A stretch of DNA of 64,000 nucleotides from the NCBI GenBank assembly GCA_964459305.1, contig CAYWNA010000041.1:1-64000 (forward strand). Reading direction: 5' to 3'. The notes beneath the pieces were generated by a model that saw only the letters and a program-made list of their open reading frames with translations, ran no database searches and was not told where the DNA came from. Below are positions 61,501-64,000 of this stretch, piece by piece; position 1 is the stretch's first letter; each line of letters opens with the position of its first letter. The DNA comes from CAYWNA01 sp964459305 (GTDB lineage: Bacteria; Planctomycetota; Planctomycetia; Pirellulales; Pirellulaceae). The translations under genes and the position numbers were made by a program.

Positions 61501-63079
61501 CGGCCACGCGTTGCGTCCCTTTGCGGGGTGCAACCGTGCCGGCGATCCGATCCCAAGTGATGCGAGGGCGAAGCTCGGAGAACTCGTCGGACGGGTATCG
61601 CCCGGCAAGCAGATCCAGGACGCCGTCGAACGACGAACGAGGCAGTTCATGAAACGGCGCTGCGCAGCGGATCGTTGAATACAACTGATCGACCGCAACA
61701 GATCCCGTTGCGACCATGGCCACCAGTTGCTGGGCGAGTACGTCCAATGGGTTTCGCGGGTAGTAGGTCGCCTCGACATGGCCGTCGACCATCCGTTCCG
61801 CCGCCGCGCTGCAAGCAAGCAAATCTCCGCGGTACTTGGGAAAGACGACGCCGGACGACGGGACGCCAACCTGGTGTCCGGCGCGACCGATTCGTTGGAT
61901 TCCCGATGCAACCGACGGTGGAGCTTCGATCTGGATGACCAGATCCACGGCGCCCATATCGATTCCCAACTCCAGCGACGACGTGGCAACGATGGCCGGC
62001 AAAAGGCCTCGCTTCAAACGATCCTCGATGTCCAGACGCTTGTCCTTGGCGATTGACCCGTGGTGGGCCAGTGCCAACTCTTCGTCGGCCAACTCGTTGA
62101 TGGCCGCGGCAAGACGCTCGGCAAGCCGCCGGCTATTGACGAAGATCATCGTCGAGCGATGCTGGCGTACGAGTTCGACCAGCCGCGGATGGATCGACGG
62201 CCAGATCGATGGCGTCGACGGGCCCGCGGCCGCCGGACCCGATTGCAGGTTGGGGTCGCCCAAACGAGCCATATCCTCCACAGGCACCTCGATGTGAAGA
62301 TCCAACTGCTTACTGCGGCCGGCTTCGACGATCTCCACCGGGCGAGGTCGCGGAGCGTCTTCCGCGTTTGCCGTGGCTTCGGCGCCGCCCAGTAGACGGG
62401 CCACTTCTTCTAACGGCCGTTGAGTTGCGGACAAGCCAATGCGTTGCATCGGCTTCCGTTCGGCATTCCCCTGCCCTCGCAGTTTCTCAAGCCGTTCAAG
62501 CGACACAAACAGATGTGCCCCTCGCTTGGTGCCGACCATCGAGTGGATTTCATCGATGATTACCGTGTCGACCGTTTCGAGAATCTCACGGGCTCGCGAG
62601 GTCAATATCAGGTACAGCGATTCGGGTGTGGTGATCAGAATATCGGGCGGCCGGCGGTTCAATCGATAACGCTCGGCCGAAGGCGTGTCTCCGGAACGTA
62701 CGCCGACCGTAGGCACGCGGTGCTCGATACCCTCACGCTCGGCAACCGCACGGACCCCGGCAATCGGCGACCGAAGGTTGCGTTCGATGTCGACGCCAAG
62801 GGCCTTCAGCGGCGATACGTACAGGACGCGTACGCCTTTGGAGGATTCATCGGATCGGGGGCCGAACATGATCCGGTCAATCGCCACCATGAACGCCGCT
62901 AGCGTCTTTCCCGATCCGGTCGGCGCCAACAGCAGCGTACTTCGACCATCGGCGATCGCAGGCCAAGCCGACGACTGGGCCTTGGTTGGCCCGTCGAACG
63001 CGTCTAGAAACCAGCGACGCACAATCGGATGGAATTGCGCATGGGTGTCGAGTTGGTCAACGGTTGCGGCTGTCGACAT
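58535..63079 (-). CDS. lhr: Lhr-type superfamily 2 DNA helicase (full length)
   Basis: 1514 residues, close to the 1538 of Escherichia coli Lhr. Motif I is APTGSGKT (52-59), motif II DEIH (176-179), motif III SATQRPLEE, and the helicase C-terminal part has RIGRAGHQVG and SSLELGIDMGAVDLVIQIEA. After the core come the winged-helix and WH-containing domains and a long C-terminal region with a LRKQVEPVEPEALARFQIHW segment. Lhr is a 3'-5' ssDNA translocase implicated in DNA repair. It is uninterrupted. The adjacent decayed nei gene suggests a former repair operon. Confidence 0.95.
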   Translation of the reverse strand: MSTAATVDQLDTHAQFHPIVRRWFLDAFDGPTKAQSSAWPAIADGRSTLLLAPTGSGKTLAAFMVAIDRIMFGPRSDESSKGVRVLYVSPLKALGVDIERNLRSPIAGVRAVAEREGIEHRVPTVGVRSGDTPSAERYRLNRRPPDILITTPESLYLILTSRAREILETVDTVIIDEIHSMVGTKRGAHLFVSLERLEKLRGQGNAERKPMQRIGLSATQRPLEEVARLLGGAEATANAEDAPRPRPVEIVEAGRSKQLDLHIEVPVEDMARLGDPNLQSGPAAAGPSTPSIWPSIHPRLVELVRQHRSTMIFVNSRRLAERLAAAINELADEELALAHHGSIAKDKRLDIEDRLKRGLLPAIVATSSLELGIDMGAVDLVIQIEAPPSVASGIQRIGRAGHQVGVPSSGVVFPKYRGDLLACSAAAERMVDGHVEATYYPRNPLDVLAQQLVAMVATGSVAVDQLYSTIRCAAPFHELPRSSFDGVLDLLAGRYPSDEFSELRPRITWDRIAGTVAPRKGTQRVAVLNAGTIPDRGLYGVFLAADGGSSSRVGELDEEMVFETHVGDIFLLGASSWRVLDITNDRVLVAPAPGEPGKMPFWKGDGPGRPLEFGQAIGRLARRLLDQSRDQAESQLTTEHGLDQRAARNLLNYLHDQAEATGEPPSDKTIIVECFLDEVGDWRIVVLSPFGARVHAPWAMAVAAKLRAETPGEVDMLWSNDGMVFRLPESDEPPSTELLFPRSDEVEDLVVREVGSTAQFAARFRENAARALLLPRRRPGRRTPLWLQRRRASDLLSVAARYSDFPIILETYRECLRDVFDIKGLTGILQDVERRTIRVRTVRTKTASPFASSLMFNYTANFIYDGDAPLAERRAQTLALDHAQLRELLGDSELRELLDADAVDQLALELQRLDGRYPVKHVDALHELLLRIGDLSHDELALRCDSGAAAGGQVTRWIEELSTDRRIIEVRIAGESRYAAAEDAARFRDALGVVPPAGLPDAFLASVADPLGDLVSRYARTHVPFKVEDVAARFGLGTAPVRVALDGLVARNRVLEGEFLPGGRGREWCDAEVLRTLKRRSLARLRKQVEPVEPEALARFQIHWQGLVRPAKGLDGLLDAIEQLQGLPLPASTLERDILPGRISEYQPSDLDELCAAGEIVWRGFDSLGTGDGRIALYLTDHLLKLAPQAEPFEGELQAKIRDLLAERGAIFFEDMATAIGGFRNDVLDALWDLVWTGEVTNDTLAPFRSLRRERNKGDRRRRRPRRAFRSRRTTKTPGSEGRWSLLVPPDTSQPNTTERQTAIATQLIDRYGILTREMVSSEGVIGGFAGLYPVLKAMEEAGKIRRGYFVAGLGAAQFAAPGADDRLRERRTDEDERADKVFVLAATDPGNPYGAALTWPPTGESAARPQRAAGARVFLHRGSLIGYLGRTGQQLISFLPETEPARGDARRALAGSLAEMACPGEPVFVTKIDGLTPSESNLAQDLSSVGFTATSRGYLHRGRPDPARQAGPG

Positions 63080-63096
63080 TGCTTGAAAAGCGGAGG

Positions 63097-64000
63097 CTAT
63101 TTCTCAACGACCCAGATGTTGCGGTACTGTAGCGGGTTGCCGTGGCCTTGCAGCTTGATCTGGCCCGGCGTTCCTTCCGGTTCGCTGCGGTGGCCGCCGG
63201 TGGGAGCACCGATCTCTTGGTTCTTGTAGATCTCCACTCCATTGTATGTGACGCTAATCAGCGCGTTTTTGGTCTTGTTGCCTTCTTCGTCTCGAACTGC
63301 GTTGGTGAATTCGACATCGTACGTCTGCCAGGTCAACGGTGGGAAGCACATGTTGACCTTGGAACGCGCCGTCTTGTACAAACCGCCACACTCGTTGTCC
63401 AAACCTTCCAGGCCGAACGAATCGAGGATCTGCAACTCGTAGTGATCCACCTGATAGAACCCGCTGTTACCTCGCCCCTGGCCGCGGGCGTCCGGCCGGA
63501 ACGGCAACATGAACTCGATATGCATCGTGTAGTTGTTGAACTTCCGTTTGGTTCGCATGTCCTTGCCATCGGTGTTCAGCAATTTGGTTTCTTCGTCGAA
63601 CCGACCGCCATTCCATTCGTCCTTACCCGTCCCATCGAACAGCACGAGGGCGCCAGTCGGCGGCTCTTGCCCAAACCCCGGGCTCGTGCGGGCCGTCTTT
63701 TTTAGCTCGAACGATCTCCCGCCATCGGTCTTGCCGGTCATGGTGTCGCCGGCGATCGTGGCCGAATACTCCTTGTGTCCCTCCGGTGGGAACTGCCGCG
63801 TGGCGGAGAACTCGTCCGGCGACTTGCCCAAATAGTGCCGGTTGCCCGCGGCCGGCTGAAACACGGCCTTATCATCCTCCAAATAGCCGCTCATCAAGAT
63901 CTTGTTCTTGCCGTCCCAACCGTCTCCGGGCAGCCCGCCGGGATAGACCACAGCCTGAAACGCGCCCGCGCCCAGGGCGATCACCTGACAGCCCAGTTTG
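63097..64000 (-). CDS. DUF1080 (3-keto-disaccharide hydrolase-like) protein, C-terminal part
   Basis: Read leftward with its 5' end beyond the right edge; the frame is open through the last base. The visible part contains GALVLFDGTGKDEWNGGRFD, NNYTMHIEFMLPFRPDARG, GNSGFYQVDHYELQILDSFG, DNECGGLYKTARSKVNMCFP and WQTYDVEFTNAV, the DUF1080 concanavalin-like domain. A preceding segment (residues ahead of FDGTG) is a separate helical or beta region. DUF1080 proteins are usually exported in planctomycetes; the signal peptide would be outside this window. A carbohydrate-active role is inferred from the family. Confidence 0.85.
   Translation of the reverse strand, partial: KLGCQVIALGAGAFQAVVYPGGLPGDGWDGKNKILMSGYLEDDKAVFQPAAGNRHYLGKSPDEFSATRQFPPEGHKEYSATIAGDTMTGKTDGGRSFELKKTARTSPGFGQEPPTGALVLFDGTGKDEWNGGRFDEETKLLNTDGKDMRTKRKFNNYTMHIEFMLPFRPDARGQGRGNSGFYQVDHYELQILDSFGLEGLDNECGGLYKTARSKVNMCFPPLTWQTYDVEFTNAVRDEEGNKTKNALISVTYNGVEIYKNQEIGAPTGGHRSEPEGTPGQIKLQGHGNPLQYRNIWVVEK

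Noticed and set aside
1..64000. tRNA or rRNA genes
   Set aside because: No T-loop plus acceptor-stem arrangement or rRNA-like conserved block was seen on reading, though short tRNAs could be missed by eye.

Overview
The window looks like a piece of a moderately GC-rich planctomycete chromosome, probably from the Pirellula side of the phylum. The sequence-based reasons are: a BBP7-type outer-membrane protein, a LEPR-XLL leader, a DUF3467 protein, three Tat-exported Gfo/Idh/MocA oxidoreductases, a DUF1080 protein, a neutral-ceramidase-like exoprotein, and dispersed palindromic repeats that read as NPKRKRG, VVPPLGG and REGEA peptides. I found no rRNA, tRNA, CRISPR array, transposase or prophage.

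Layout. 1-5.5 kb: the 5' part of an exported ceramidase-like gene, a Tat-exported oxidoreductase, and an overlapping sensor kinase / sigma-54 response-regulator pair. 6.3-18.0 kb: one long leftward operon for a type IV pilus / type II secretion-like envelope machine (PilM, PilN, PilO, a PilP/GspC-like protein, secretin, three pseudopilins, a PilX-like protein, a TPR lipoprotein); no motor ATPase or prepilin peptidase is present. 18.3-19.7 kb: BBP7 porin-like protein.

20-31.4 kb holds the most unusual locus. It has a short SecA paralogue, a stand-alone 119-residue LEPR-XLL protein, a GAF-GAF-TM-HlyD protein, a second HlyD adaptor, a PqqD-like / M50 protease / HlyD fusion, a DUF3467 protein and an STN-domain exoprotein. 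No ABC transporter is present. I read it, as an inference, as a candidate uncharacterised export or processing system in which a SecA-type ATPase, rather than an ABC protein, may work with HlyD adaptors and an intramembrane protease, possibly on LEPR-XLL proteins.

31.7-42.2 kb: a ribbon-helix-helix protein, a zinc-ribbon membrane protein, a small winged-helix protein, an MttB-type methyltransferase, and two exported oxidoreductase paralogues flanking an apparently secreted glutamate-racemase homologue. Then come a nucleotidyltransferase-like protein and a cytosolic oxidoreductase in a 4-bp overlap. 42.3-52.6 kb: a leftward series with a DegT aminotransferase, an S23 four-helix-bundle gene inserted as a repeat-bounded cassette, two deacetylase-like proteins and several exported carbohydrate-type proteins (LamG-kelch, alpha/alpha-toroid, NAGPA).

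52.9-64 kb: a small methyltransferase, an AIM24/TIGR00266 protein, two related coiled-coil proteins of unknown function, a decayed endonuclease VIII gene, the giant helicase gene lhr, and the 3' part of a DUF1080 gene. Many starts were moved inward from the longest reading frame because the long version reads through a repeat or a neighbouring gene, or lacks a ribosome-binding site; these choices are stated per gene.
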